Origin: a virus
DNA length: 32,550 nucleotides
IMG/VR virus record: IMGVR_UViG_3300008117_000375
Coordinates: 1-32,550 of that record
Strand: one strand, 5' to 3'
A program made the translations under genes and the position numbers. The notes under the pieces were generated by a model. The model ran no database searches. It saw only the letters and a program-made list of their open reading frames with translations, and was not told the origin of the DNA. Position 1 is the stretch's first letter, and each line of letters begins with the position of its first letter. Shown here in pieces: positions 1-6,370 of this stretch.

Positions 1-339
1 TAATTCCCTACTCACAATTTTGTTTTGACTTATAATCTCCTTTAAAACGATTTTAAGTGTATCATTGTCCACACTATCCAAATAGGTTACTTGAGAAAAG
101 AAAGCCTTTAAAATCGCTCCAGTATCAACATTGGATGGTATTGGGTTATTGATGATGTGAATGGGTTGCCCCGGTGGTAAATTTATTGTTTGTGGTGGCA
201 AATTCACTATAATGGTATCTCTGCTTATTATTGTATCACTACCAAGCAAAATGCCACTCTTTCTCAAATCAATGTAAATGCCAATGCCAAATAATATGGC
301 AATAAACAAAATCAAATCTTTTATTGAAAATTTAGCCAA
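1..339 (-). CDS. Membrane-anchored protein of unknown function, C-terminus outside the window
   Basis: The reading frame stays open through position 1, so about 113 residues are seen and the C-terminus is missing. The only sensible start is a TTG that overlaps the end of the holin-like gene by 8 bp, matching the overlap style of the rest of the operon. Residues about 8-24 (DLILFIAILFGIGIYI) form one hydrophobic segment. It is followed by a polar stretch rich in Pro, Asn and Ile (NLPPQTINLPPGQP) that should lie outside the membrane. This N-terminal-anchor plus extracytoplasmic-domain layout, directly after a two-helix holin-like gene, would fit a spanin-like lysis component or a virion-release accessory. 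No family signature was recognised, so the role is inferred only from context. Confidence 0.55.
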   Translation of the reverse strand, partial: MAKFSIKDLILFIAILFGIGIYIDLRKSGILLGSDTIISRDTIIVNLPPQTINLPPGQPIHIINNPIPSNVDTGAILKAFFSQVTYLDSVDNDTLKIVLKEIISQNKIVSREL

Positions 340-526
340 TTTTCTTATAAGCAGTTCTTATTCCAAGCAATCCAGTACCCAAAAGAATAAGTTCAATTGT
401 TTTGGTTATGTCTGAAGTCTTATGATAATGAAATAGGGCAAGTGCAATAAAGCCCATTGCAGACAATATCGTTTTGCTTTTGTACCATGCTTTGACCATT
501 CTATTGTTTTTTAAATTGTTTATCAT
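332..526 (-). CDS. Small two-helix membrane protein, holin-like
   Basis: The 64-residue product has a basic N-terminus (MINNLKNNRMVKAWYKSK) and two hydrophobic segments, about 19-34 (TILSAMGFIALALFHY) and 43-56 (TIELILLGTGLLGI), with a short basic tail. Size, charge distribution and two-helix topology are those of small phage holins, which open the inner membrane at the end of infection. It overlaps the gene upstream by 4 bp (523-526) and the one downstream by 8 bp, so the three membrane-protein genes are probably translated together. No endolysin gene is visible in the window; it may lie beyond position 1. The holin call rests on topology and position only, and any small membrane protein would look similar. 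Confidence 0.5.
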   Translation of the reverse strand: MINNLKNNRMVKAWYKSKTILSAMGFIALALFHYHKTSDITKTIELILLGTGLLGIRTAYKKIG

Positions 527-771
527 GGGTTTTTTGCAGAAATCTTTGCATTGTTTTGAATATGGTAAAGATTCCTTATGTCAATTTTTATTTCTTCAAC
601 ATCTTTGTCATTCCTTTTCAGTTTTTCCTTATGTGTTATTATTTCCTCATACATTTCATCTATCTTACTTGTCAAGGATGAAAACTGGTAACCAGCTATG
701 CCTAACAATGCCCATGTGACAATGTTTTTTAACCAATTTAAAGTATCTGAAGTGTTGCCCTTTGTTGTCAT
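523..771 (-). CDS. Membrane-anchored coiled-coil protein, possible lysis accessory
   Basis: This 82-residue protein has an N-terminal hydrophobic segment (about residues 14-31, LKNIVTWALLGIAGYQF). A strongly charged heptad-like region (about 33-75, rich in E, K, D and I) probably forms a coiled coil. The layout recalls the XhlA/haemolysin-type phage proteins and inner-membrane spanins, but XhlA has the coil first and the membrane segment last, so the order here is reversed. The gene starts 4 nt after the stop of the structural gene at 776-1483 and overlaps the holin-like gene by 4 bp. A role in lysis or as a membrane tether is inferred from context; no family motif was recognised. Confidence 0.5.
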   Translation of the reverse strand: MTTKGNTSDTLNWLKNIVTWALLGIAGYQFSSLTSKIDEMYEEIITHKEKLKRNDKDVEEIKIDIRNLYHIQNNAKISAKNP

Positions 772-775
772 TGTT

Positions 776-1483
776 TTAGCAATCTGTCATTGTATCAGTA
801 TAAGATTCAAATCTTGAATTCAATAATATTAAAGATGGATTACTACCAAAATAATAGGCATTTGTAATTGTCATGGTATATGTACCATCTAAATTATCTA
901 CAATGCTATATACTGCTGAATTACCATAGATTTGATTAATCAAGGTAGTCATATCAACTACATTTGTCACATTAATATAATTGTATAACGGTGCTGAAGA
1001 ATTTATTTCTGGTGCTATTGGTGTAAGAGGGGCAAAAGAAAATTGAAATATTGCTAAATTATTATAACCTACTGGAAAAGTCATAGTATAGCAAGAAAAT
1101 GGTCTACATTCAATACCATTGTCACTTAATGGTGTAAAGTATATAGTTCCAAAATATGAACCTAAAAAGTTTACATCAATATTATTGGCTGATGTTCCTA
1201 CATAATAAACATGGATGCCATTAGATATAAAGTTTGCAGAATCATTAATCAATGCATAAGCATCACCTTGTTGTGATTGCATCAATGTTTTTAAATAACC
1301 ATTGCCATATGCATCATTTAATAAAGGAGTGGTATTATCATCCAAAGTATAATCAGCTAAACCACCACCTCCATTCAATTGAATAAAGCCAACATAAAGG
1401 CATTCACTTTCCTCCCTATTGCTTGGATATTGACCAATGATTTGTTTGATTATGAAGTTGCAACATTTACGCCAAGTAGCCAT
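776..1483 (-). CDS. Putative virion structural protein, unknown
   Basis: The 235-residue product starts with a short basic, Cys-containing segment (MATWRKCCNFIIKQIIGQYP). It continues with a beta-rich sequence full of Asn, Tyr, Thr and Gly, a typical composition for phage tail or capsid surface proteins. A poly-Gly turn (NGGGG) lies near residue 40. There is no signal peptide or membrane segment. The gene overlaps the tail-completion-like gene upstream by 17 bp and lies just before the membrane-protein cluster, so it is the last structural gene of this module. It could be a minor tail or head decoration protein. No family was recognised. Confidence 0.5.
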   Translation of the reverse strand: MATWRKCCNFIIKQIIGQYPSNREESECLYVGFIQLNGGGGLADYTLDDNTTPLLNDAYGNGYLKTLMQSQQGDAYALINDSANFISNGIHVYYVGTSANNIDVNFLGSYFGTIYFTPLSDNGIECRPFSCYTMTFPVGYNNLAIFQFSFAPLTPIAPEINSSAPLYNYINVTNVVDMTTLINQIYGNSAVYSIVDNLDGTYTMTITNAYYFGSNPSLILLNSRFESYTDTMTDC

Positions 1484-2072
1484 TTTTTAAACAATTTTGA
1501 AGACAAGTCAACTTGCCTTTTATTTGAACATTAAAATCAATAGCAACATATGAAAATCTATAAACCACACTTTCATCAAATATCACCCCTTTATTTTCAC
1601 TTGACCAAATGCTAAGTGAATTGGTATCATAACTATTAATAAGCAACCTTACACTTGTTGCATCCATATCATTTGCAGTTGAAAAATAATCACCTTGCAA
1701 AGCACCCATCAAATCAGCAACCAATATATCATCCACCAATGGCGAATCTTCAAGCTTGTCCTTTGGTATTGCAACAACAAGCCTTAATGGATAGGTCATT
1801 GTAGCATAACTAAGCATATCCTCTTGGCAACTGGTAATCTTTACAACTGATGTATCAAGTTCAATTCTTACATTAGATGTTTTACGAATGTAACCAATAC
1901 CATTTTTATCAAAGTTTTGGACATCTATATAACCACTTTGCTTACCCTTGTAATACATCGGTCTTATAGTTCCATTGCCCCTATCTATTAACTCCGTATA
2001 TTCATAAACAACATCAAAAAAGCCAGTAGCTTTTAATCTTTGGGCAATGTCACAAAATAGGGTTGTAATCAT
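1467..2072 (-). CDS. Putative tail-completion or tail-terminator protein
   Basis: The 201-residue product begins MITTLFCDIAQRL, a short helix-like start often seen in tail terminator and head-tail completion proteins, followed by a mixed alpha/beta region. Its gene lies after the capsid and connector genes and overlaps the preceding gene by an ATGA tetranucleotide, the place where such joining proteins are normally encoded. The sequence has no membrane segment. The C-terminus has two Cys close together (LTCLQNC). The assignment is positional plus a general resemblance in length and start; gpU-like or gp17-like function could be tested by structure prediction. Confidence 0.4.
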   Translation of the reverse strand: MITTLFCDIAQRLKATGFFDVVYEYTELIDRGNGTIRPMYYKGKQSGYIDVQNFDKNGIGYIRKTSNVRIELDTSVVKITSCQEDMLSYATMTYPLRLVVAIPKDKLEDSPLVDDILVADLMGALQGDYFSTANDMDATSVRLLINSYDTNSLSIWSSENKGVIFDESVVYRFSYVAIDFNVQIKGKLTCLQNCLKNGYLA

Positions 2073-2707
2073 TTTTCAGTTGCAAGTCTTATAAATTCAG
2101 CACCAGCTATACGGTAAAATTCTTCAATTTCAAATTTAGATAATCCAAACACATTACCATATTTTTCATTAAACTTTTCCACCTTTTTAGTGCTTAATAT
2201 TTTATTCAGTTTAATAATATATTCATGCACATCAACCTTTGTTGGTGTTGGCTCCTTGCCTTTTGGGTTTTCAAAATCAGATTTTAATTCACCACTTAAT
2301 TGTAAATTAACCTTTTCAGTCTTAAAACCTATTTCATCCCTATAAGCCTTATAACTTGGAAACCATTTTGATTTTCTATCTGTTTCAATTTTTGAAACTT
2401 TGCCACTTGAAAAACCAGCACCACCAAATTTAATATTTGCCTTTTTTTTGGTTGCCCCCTTTTCGCCTTCGGCTTTTGGTTTACCTCTTGGCTTGAACTT
2501 TTTACCCGGTGAAGTATCGGGATTTACATACAAAGGGTCAGTTGAATTATATTGATGTGTTATACCTTCGGCATTTTGTCCCTTTGTAAATATTCTTTCA
2601 GATTGAATTGCCAATACTGAATAAGATGCCAATTTTAAAGGTTCATCCTCTGAAAGAATCCTTTCTTTCAGCTTATTGGTTTTAATTATAAATTCTTCAA
2701 TGGTCAA
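2069..2707 (-). CDS. Putative neck / head-tail joining protein
   Basis: The 212-residue protein has a basic low-complexity middle (about residues 70-95, KPRGKPKAEGEKGATKKKAN). This is followed by a segment with the feel of phage virion-morphogenesis or head-closure proteins (YKAYRDEIGF, NLQLSGELKSDFEN). The start is TTG at 2707: the 36-codon gene upstream ends in TGA at 2704-2706, giving a TTGA stop/start overlap that strongly suggests coupled translation from the TTG. It overlaps the next gene by 4 bp as well. It probably acts in joining head to tail, but no enzyme or binding motif was recognised. Confidence 0.45.
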   Translation of the reverse strand: MTIEEFIIKTNKLKERILSEDEPLKLASYSVLAIQSERIFTKGQNAEGITHQYNSTDPLYVNPDTSPGKKFKPRGKPKAEGEKGATKKKANIKFGGAGFSSGKVSKIETDRKSKWFPSYKAYRDEIGFKTEKVNLQLSGELKSDFENPKGKEPTPTKVDVHEYIIKLNKILSTKKVEKFNEKYGNVFGLSKFEIEEFYRIAGAEFIRLATEK

Positions 2708-2814
2708 GGCAATGTGATTTTATGCCTTGTTTGGCTATTGCATACAAAACACCTATTGTTGGGTAGTTTCATATTGCCAAGCCAACCACCCATAAACTCA
2801 TTGTACTTGTTCAT
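2704..2814 (-). CDS. 36-residue protein with a CxxC motif
   Basis: This cistron fits exactly between its neighbours. ATG (2812-2814) overlaps the TGA of the upstream 270-residue gene as ATGA, and its own TGA overlaps the TTG start of the downstream gene. The product contains one CFVC pair followed by Arg and His (CNSQTRH), which could bind a metal ion or form a disulfide. The N-terminal part has a Gly/Trp-rich patch (MGGWLGNMKLP). Such tiny genes between connector genes are easily lost from annotations, but the double overlap is hard to explain unless it is translated. Function is unknown; a minor virion part or assembly factor is possible. Confidence 0.6.
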   Translation of the reverse strand: MNKYNEFMGGWLGNMKLPNNRCFVCNSQTRHKITLP

Positions 2815-3623
2815 GTAAAAAGTAAATCTTTCTTGTAATTGTCAGCAGTCTTGTAAGCCAATGGCAAGGCAAGGCTTTCAGCATGGCTACAAATCCAACT
2901 GGTATGGTCGCACTTTACATCATACACAATTGAAAGACCGGCAGTATGATTTAAATAATCAATATTGCTTTCATATTTTGTACCATTGACCTCAACACCT
3001 TGAGATGATAAATAAGAGTTTGCACAACTTACCTTGCCACAACAAAGACCGGCTTTTATTGGTGTAACATATGCATCAATGCCAGTAGCATCATAACCTA
3101 TAAACAAATTCAAAGGTTGCTTATCTGATTTGAAAGATTTATGAAGGTAAACGGTGGCAATTTCTCCGGCAATTGTATCAACTTGTACCATGTCAAGTTG
3201 TTTGTTCTGCCTCAAATCCCAAACCTCTATGTCAATTGTTCCAGTATAATCAACAAGCAAACTTATTTCACCAATTGATACAGAATAAAAACTATCTGCT
3301 TGGTTAAATTTCATTTGTATGCCCCTATAATTTTGACCGGCATACAAGGTTTGTGTTCCATTGTAAATCCCCAACCTATGTGAATCAATCAAAGATGTAG
3401 CAAGGTACTTGTCTTGAAAATGATTGTAAATATGTTGGGACATTTCCCTAACTGCTTGGGTCTGTTTTGCAGAAAAATAATCCTTTGCAGTTGGGTATTG
3501 ACTTGTAATAAATGATTCAATGTCATTCAAAGACAAACCCACATCATCCAAATAAATGGAACTTTTTGGGGTTTGTGTGTTGCATAAAGCTTTAACACCA
3601 ATAAGATTGTTGAAACATTCCAT
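2811..3623 (-). CDS. Putative head-associated structural protein
   Basis: The 270-residue protein is encoded directly after the major capsid gene. It contains seven Cys, including a CC pair (GLCCGK) and nearby Cys (VSCAN, VKCDH, WICSH), so metal binding or cross-linking in the virion is conceivable. The N-terminal third looks helical, with an early motif LDDVGLSLNDIESFI; the rest is beta-rich. No transmembrane segment is present. Position right after the capsid gene suits a head-completion adaptor, a decoration protein or a connector. A GC-rich hairpin separates it from the capsid stop codon, which may lower its expression relative to the capsid. Family not recognised. Confidence 0.5.
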   Translation of the reverse strand: MECFNNLIGVKALCNTQTPKSSIYLDDVGLSLNDIESFITSQYPTAKDYFSAKQTQAVREMSQHIYNHFQDKYLATSLIDSHRLGIYNGTQTLYAGQNYRGIQMKFNQADSFYSVSIGEISLLVDYTGTIDIEVWDLRQNKQLDMVQVDTIAGEIATVYLHKSFKSDKQPLNLFIGYDATGIDAYVTPIKAGLCCGKVSCANSYLSSQGVEVNGTKYESNIDYLNHTAGLSIVYDVKCDHTSWICSHAESLALPLAYKTADNYKKDLLFT

Positions 3624-3638
3624 TTATTTAATGATAAT

Positions 3639-3663
3639 GGGAGAGGGCTTTTGACCCTCTCCC
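3639..3663 (-). terminator. GC-rich hairpin between the capsid gene and the next gene
   Basis: A perfect 9-bp stem GGGAGAGGG / CCCTCTCCC with a 7-nt loop lies 20 nt after the capsid stop and 15 nt before the next start. On the minus-strand transcript it is followed by ATTATCATTAAAT, which is AT-rich but not a clean U-run. It could therefore be a partial terminator or a 3' stabiliser or processing hairpin, setting capsid mRNA above that of the genes downstream. Confidence 0.6.
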
Positions 3664-3683
3664 GATTAATACTAAAGAAACAA

Positions 3684-4745
3684 TTAAGGATTTACTACCT
3701 CAATGATGTTGGCGAAAGTAACACCATCCAAAGCGTCACCACTTGGGAACATATCGGTAGGCATACCAACAAGCTTGGTTGAAGTGGTAGCAATCAAGGA
3801 AAGAGTTCCACAATTGTTGCTTACAACCAAATCAAAAGGAATACCATAACGAGGAGTAACCAAAGGAAGTATTTCAAAATTGGATGCTGAACCACTTGCA
3901 ATTGGTGAAAAACCGGCTTCAGTTCCAAGAGTGAAAACCAACATTTGCAAAGCACCCAATTGGGTCATCAATGAAATGTTATCAGAACCAAAAGCACTTA
4001 CTATATACGGATCCCATGCTACTGATTTTCCATAGCGTTGCATAACACCCATCAAATCATAACCGGCATCAACACAACATCCAACATTCAACATATCAGT
4101 TGAAAGATAAAGTTCAGAACCACCGAATATTCCGATGGGAGCACAATAACCAGTTTGCTTTGATGCAAGAGTAATTTTAGGCAAGAAATATGGGTTAACA
4201 TTTACACCACCACTTTGCTTTGTAGCAACTTGCAAAACATCACCGGTAACATCAGCAACATCAGAAGCCCAATTGCCAACAAGAGCAACAGACTCTTCAG
4301 CAGTTTTTTGAGCAAGTTTCTCTTCAATAGCTGAAGCCATTGCATTGATTCGTGAAGTCAAAAATTGCTCATTGGTACGGCAAATAGAAGTAAGGTCATA
4401 AACATTCCAACCCTCTTCTACTTTGATTTTGTTGCAAACATCCATTGAATATTCAGCAGATGCATCACCTCTTTTGGTGGTAGCAGTGCAATCAAGTTCA
4501 CAAGAGGTAACCTCTTCAACTGCTGATACTGGAATTTTTTGGTCATAACGCAAAACAACGGTACGAGTTTTAGCACCACCGGGGTTTACGATTTGATTAA
4601 TACCACTTGTGTTTTCAGCAGAGGTAATCATTTGCAAAAATGGGGACTCACGCACAAATGAGGCATGACCACATGATTGGAAATATGCAGTTAATTCAGC
4701 TTGTACATCGGGACAAGCCAATAAAGTTGATGATACGGTTGACAT
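3684..4745 (-). CDS. Major capsid protein (probable)
   Basis: The 353-residue product follows the scaffold gene, has its own promoter and long leader, and has the length and mixed alpha/beta composition of an HK97-fold shell protein. Near the C-terminus a Gly/Pro-containing stretch (TPRYGIPFDLVVSNNCGT) resembles the P-domain region of capsid proteins. It carries ten Cys, including a CC pair (NVGCC) and SCELDC, unusual for a cytoplasmically assembled phage shell. Its base composition appears less AT-rich than that of neighbouring genes, as often seen in highly expressed phage genes. No separate prohead protease gene was found. The capsid call is from position, expression signals and size rather than from an unmistakable motif. 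Confidence 0.7.
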   Translation of the reverse strand: MSTVSSTLLACPDVQAELTAYFQSCGHASFVRESPFLQMITSAENTSGINQIVNPGGAKTRTVVLRYDQKIPVSAVEEVTSCELDCTATTKRGDASAEYSMDVCNKIKVEEGWNVYDLTSICRTNEQFLTSRINAMASAIEEKLAQKTAEESVALVGNWASDVADVTGDVLQVATKQSGGVNVNPYFLPKITLASKQTGYCAPIGIFGGSELYLSTDMLNVGCCVDAGYDLMGVMQRYGKSVAWDPYIVSAFGSDNISLMTQLGALQMLVFTLGTEAGFSPIASGSASNFEILPLVTPRYGIPFDLVVSNNCGTLSLIATTSTKLVGMPTDMFPSGDALDGVTFANIIEVVNP

Positions 4746-4780
4746 TTTTCTAAATAGTTTAAATTAAGATTTAATTAATT

Positions 4781-4848
4781 GTGCCGTTATTCTTTTGCTA
4801 CGGAAAGCAACCAATTTGAAAATCCCTCACTATGCAGAGCAGTCGCAC
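4781..4848 (-). ncRNA. Structured 5' leader of the capsid mRNA with possible pseudoknot
   Basis: Downstream of the predicted start site, the leader can form several helices. An outer GUGC (4845-4848) pairs with GCAC (4781-4784). A bulged hairpin is built on TGC-TCT-GCA near 4830-4842. An H-type pseudoknot is possible in which UUGCU (4806-4810) pairs with AGCAA (4795-4799), while the loop CCGU (4800-4803) pairs with ACGG (4784-4787) across an A-rich 7-nt loop. One nucleotide (4784) is claimed by two helices, so not all can form fully at once. It could be a cis-regulator, a translation enhancer or an RNA stabiliser. Fold predicted by eye only; it matches no riboswitch consensus I know. Confidence 0.4.
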
Positions 4849-4858
4849 CTTTATTTTG

Positions 4859-4866
4859 CAAATATA
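4859..4866 (-). promoter_or_regulatory. Bacteroidetes-type promoter -7 box for the capsid gene
   Basis: On the minus strand the box reads TATATTTG and continues CA, an exact match to the TAnnTTTG consensus. It lies 114 bp before the capsid ATG and only 1 bp after the terminator element for the scaffold transcript. A good -33 TTTG is not obvious: the nearest, in the terminator stem, leaves a 14-bp spacer, shorter than usual. Confidence 0.6.
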
Positions 4867-4867
4867 A

Positions 4868-4899
4868 ATAAAAAAACCCCCAAATTACTTTGAGGGTTT
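4868..4899 (-). terminator. Rho-independent terminator after the scaffold gene
   Basis: On the minus strand an 11-bp stem (AAACCCTCAAA with TTTGGGGGTTT, one T-G wobble) closes a GTAA loop and runs straight into seven T. It lies about 50 nt beyond the scaffold stop codon and directly before the capsid promoter, so scaffold and capsid are separate transcription units. Confidence 0.85.
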
Positions 4900-4946
4900 C
4901 AACTAAACAATTTAACCAAAATGAAGATAATCCAAACAATGCAAAT

Positions 4947-5795
4947 TTACTTTAAAGCTTTTGGATGTACAAGCACTTTTTTACCCTCTTGTGGTACTAC
5001 TGGTTGTTGTGACCTCATACCAAACATAGAGGGAACATTTGGTTGAACCATTGGTGCTGATTTGCCACCATGTGGATTTGTTTCACCAAGTCCAAGTTCA
5101 TTAATGATGTCTTGCATTGCCTCTTCGGGTGGCATAAAGTCACCGGCTTTAATCTTAGATTTGATTCTTTCACCATTGGCATTCATGGTAATTAATTGAC
5201 CGGTTGACTCATCAAGGTCAAACTTTAGCCTTGTGTTTAATATTGCTTCAAATCCATGCCTTTCAGCTTCGTTAAGCTTTGGTCTAAACTTTAATGTTTC
5301 TTTTGCCTTACTAACCTTAAAGCTTATCTCTTTATGCTTCATATTAGAAGCAACATCAACCTTGTATTTCTCAAATTGGTCAGCAGTATCTTTCCAAGCA
5401 TTCTTGATTTCTTGCCTTTCCTTTTCAAGCTTGGAAATCCTTTCAGTATATTCTTTTACTTTCTCATCAATACCAACCCCACTCATTTTTTTTGTTTCTT
5501 CAATCTGATTGATGTACCCACCTTTAAGCTTATTCAAAGCAAGGGCTACCATTTCCTCATTCTTTTTAATTTCCTTAAACTCATCCTCATTAAATTCAAT
5601 GCCCTCACTCTTAAACATCCTTTTAAGGTTTGTCATTTCAGAACCCAAAACCTTACCACTTATTTGGTTTATAATTTCGGGGTCTTTGTGAGCATTGTCT
5701 TTTAGCACAAACTTACTTTGGAATTGCTCCTTGAACTGGTCAAAGGTTTCAGCCGATGTACCGGCAAATTCATTTAGGCTTTTAATGTCAATCAT
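4947..5795 (-). CDS. Probable capsid scaffolding protein
   Basis: The 282-residue product is highly charged and mostly helical. A long coiled-coil-like region (about residues 60-165, for example EYTERISKLEKERQEIKNAW) is followed by a Pro/Gln/Met-rich disordered segment and a short basic C-terminal tail (GKKVLVHPKALK), the part that normally contacts the capsid subunit. It is encoded immediately upstream of the capsid gene, the classic scaffold position. It has no serine-protease motif, so it is a scaffold rather than a protease-scaffold fusion. The gene overlaps the upstream gene by 4 bp and is followed by a strong terminator, consistent with separate control of scaffold and shell. Confidence 0.7.
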   Translation of the reverse strand: MIDIKSLNEFAGTSAETFDQFKEQFQSKFVLKDNAHKDPEIINQISGKVLGSEMTNLKRMFKSEGIEFNEDEFKEIKKNEEMVALALNKLKGGYINQIEETKKMSGVGIDEKVKEYTERISKLEKERQEIKNAWKDTADQFEKYKVDVASNMKHKEISFKVSKAKETLKFRPKLNEAERHGFEAILNTRLKFDLDESTGQLITMNANGERIKSKIKAGDFMPPEEAMQDIINELGLGETNPHGGKSAPMVQPNVPSMFGMRSQQPVVPQEGKKVLVHPKALK

Positions 5796-6112
5796 ATGTT
5801 ATTGGATTTAGATTTTCTACCTCTTTTTTTTGTTTCAATTTTTGGCTCTTCACTTGAACCCAAATACATTTCCATGAGGCTTTTTGTTTTCTCATCCAAT
5901 GTAACCGGTTCACTTATTGGGGCAGTTGTGTTTTGTGGCAAATCAACTTTTGGTGCTATGGTTGTGGTATTCTCTTCAAATTGCTCTATGATTTTCCAAC
6001 CACCACTTTGCATTCTTATTGGGTTTTTCCAAATGCTTGGTGGAAGCTTTGCCCTTCTACCAGTTACCATTGAAATGGCTTCCCTCAACTGAAGTGTTTT
6101 GTCTTTGTCCAT
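5792..6112 (-). CDS. Small charged head-module protein, unknown
   Basis: A TTG at 6133 would extend this frame, but that codon lies inside the TATATTTG promoter box. The start is therefore put at the ATG at 6112 (MDKDKTLQLREAISMVTG), giving 106 residues. The N-terminal 45 residues are helix-like with a conserved-looking GRRAKLPPSIWKNP segment. The middle is Thr/Pro-rich and probably disordered. The C-terminus is basic (KKRGRKSKS), like a nucleic-acid-binding tail. It is the first gene of the transcript that also makes scaffold, with a leader of only about 10 nt. It might assist capsid assembly or packaging. No family recognised. Confidence 0.6.
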   Translation of the reverse strand: MDKDKTLQLREAISMVTGRRAKLPPSIWKNPIRMQSGGWKIIEQFEENTTTIAPKVDLPQNTTAPISEPVTLDEKTKSLMEMYLGSSEEPKIETKKRGRKSKSNNI

Positions 6113-6130
6113 ATCTCTCTGATTTATTTG

Positions 6131-6138
6131 CAAATATA
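6131..6138 (-). promoter_or_regulatory. Bacteroidetes-type -7 box for the scaffold operon
   Basis: TATATTTG followed by CA on the minus strand matches TAnnTTTG exactly and lies about 20 bp before the ATG at 6112. The same TATATTTGCA is found before the capsid and tail-tube genes. No clear -33 TTTG is visible at normal spacing; an inverted repeat lies there instead. Confidence 0.6.
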
Positions 6139-6155
6139 ATGTAAGAAATTACATT
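6138..6155. promoter_or_regulatory. Inverted repeat between divergent promoters, candidate operator
   Basis: AATGTAA and TTACATT form a perfect 7-bp inverted repeat with a 4-bp spacer (GAAA). It begins at the edge of the leftward -7 box (6131-6138) and ends 8 bp before the rightward -7 box (6164-6171). A dimeric regulator bound here would block or switch both promoters. The binding protein is not identifiable from this window. Confidence 0.45.
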
Positions 6156-6163
6156 TTAGTGTT

Positions 6164-6171
6164 TATGTTTG
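6164..6171 (+). promoter_or_regulatory. Bacteroidetes-type -7 box for the rightward mini-operon
   Basis: TATGTTTG on the plus strand fits TAnnTTTG exactly and would start transcription near 6178, some 14 nt before the ATG at 6192. It lies back to back with the leftward box at 6131-6138. No convincing -33 element is seen at standard spacing. Confidence 0.45.
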
Positions 6172-6250
6172 TACTGATTAGTACCAATAGTATGAGGGAT
6201 AAAAATGATGATAATTTGATTGCTCTGTTTTGGGTGGTACTGATTTGTAC
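6171..6250. repeat. Two copies of a 14-bp near-palindrome, candidate operator pair
   Basis: GTACTGATTAGTAC at 6171-6184 and GTACTGATTTGTAC at 6237-6250 differ at one position and their starts are 66 bp apart. The half-sites GTAC(T) are inverted, so each copy is a near-palindrome as expected for a dimeric repressor. The first overlaps the predicted rightward transcription start and the second lies inside the first small reading frame, a layout that would allow looping or roadblock repression. Confidence 0.5.
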
Positions 6251-6293
6251 TTGCATTATATTTTGGACTTGGTTAATATGCAATTACTATTAA
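6192..6293 (+). CDS. 33-residue single-pass membrane peptide
   Basis: This plus-strand frame starts with ATG 8 nt after the first operator-like repeat. It encodes a charged N-terminus (MRDKNDDN) followed by an uninterrupted hydrophobic, Trp/Cys-containing segment (about residues 9-29, ending FWTWLI). The next small frame begins before it ends (15-nt overlap in another phase), which suggests a compact operon. Its orientation is opposite to all surrounding head genes. Tiny phage membrane peptides can be superinfection-exclusion factors, toxins or lysis regulators; none can be assigned. The frame is short enough to occur by chance, so the call is tentative. Confidence 0.4.
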   Translation: MRDKNDDNLIALFWVVLICTCIIFWTWLICNYY

Positions 6294-6370
6294 GCTTCAT
6301 TTTATTTATCATATGTTTAATCCTTCTAATCATTGACTCAAATGCGACCAAAACAAAAAAAGACCGGTAA
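6278..6370 (+). CDS. 30-residue hydrophobic membrane peptide
   Basis: The ATG lies inside the end of the 33-codon frame. The product has a long hydrophobic run (about residues 2-19, QLLLSFILFIICLILLII) and ends in a basic tail (TKTKKDR), so positive-inside topology would leave the C-terminus in the cytoplasm. Its last part overlaps the start of the DUF1508-like gene in another frame. Together with the preceding frame this gives two consecutive tiny membrane peptides, which is less likely by chance than one. Function unknown. Confidence 0.35.
   Translation: MQLLLSFILFIICLILLIIDSNATKTKKDR

Noticed and set aside
6133-6133. TTG start for the 5792 gene
   Set aside because: The codon lies inside the TATATTTG promoter box and would be upstream of the predicted transcription start; ATG at 6112 was chosen.
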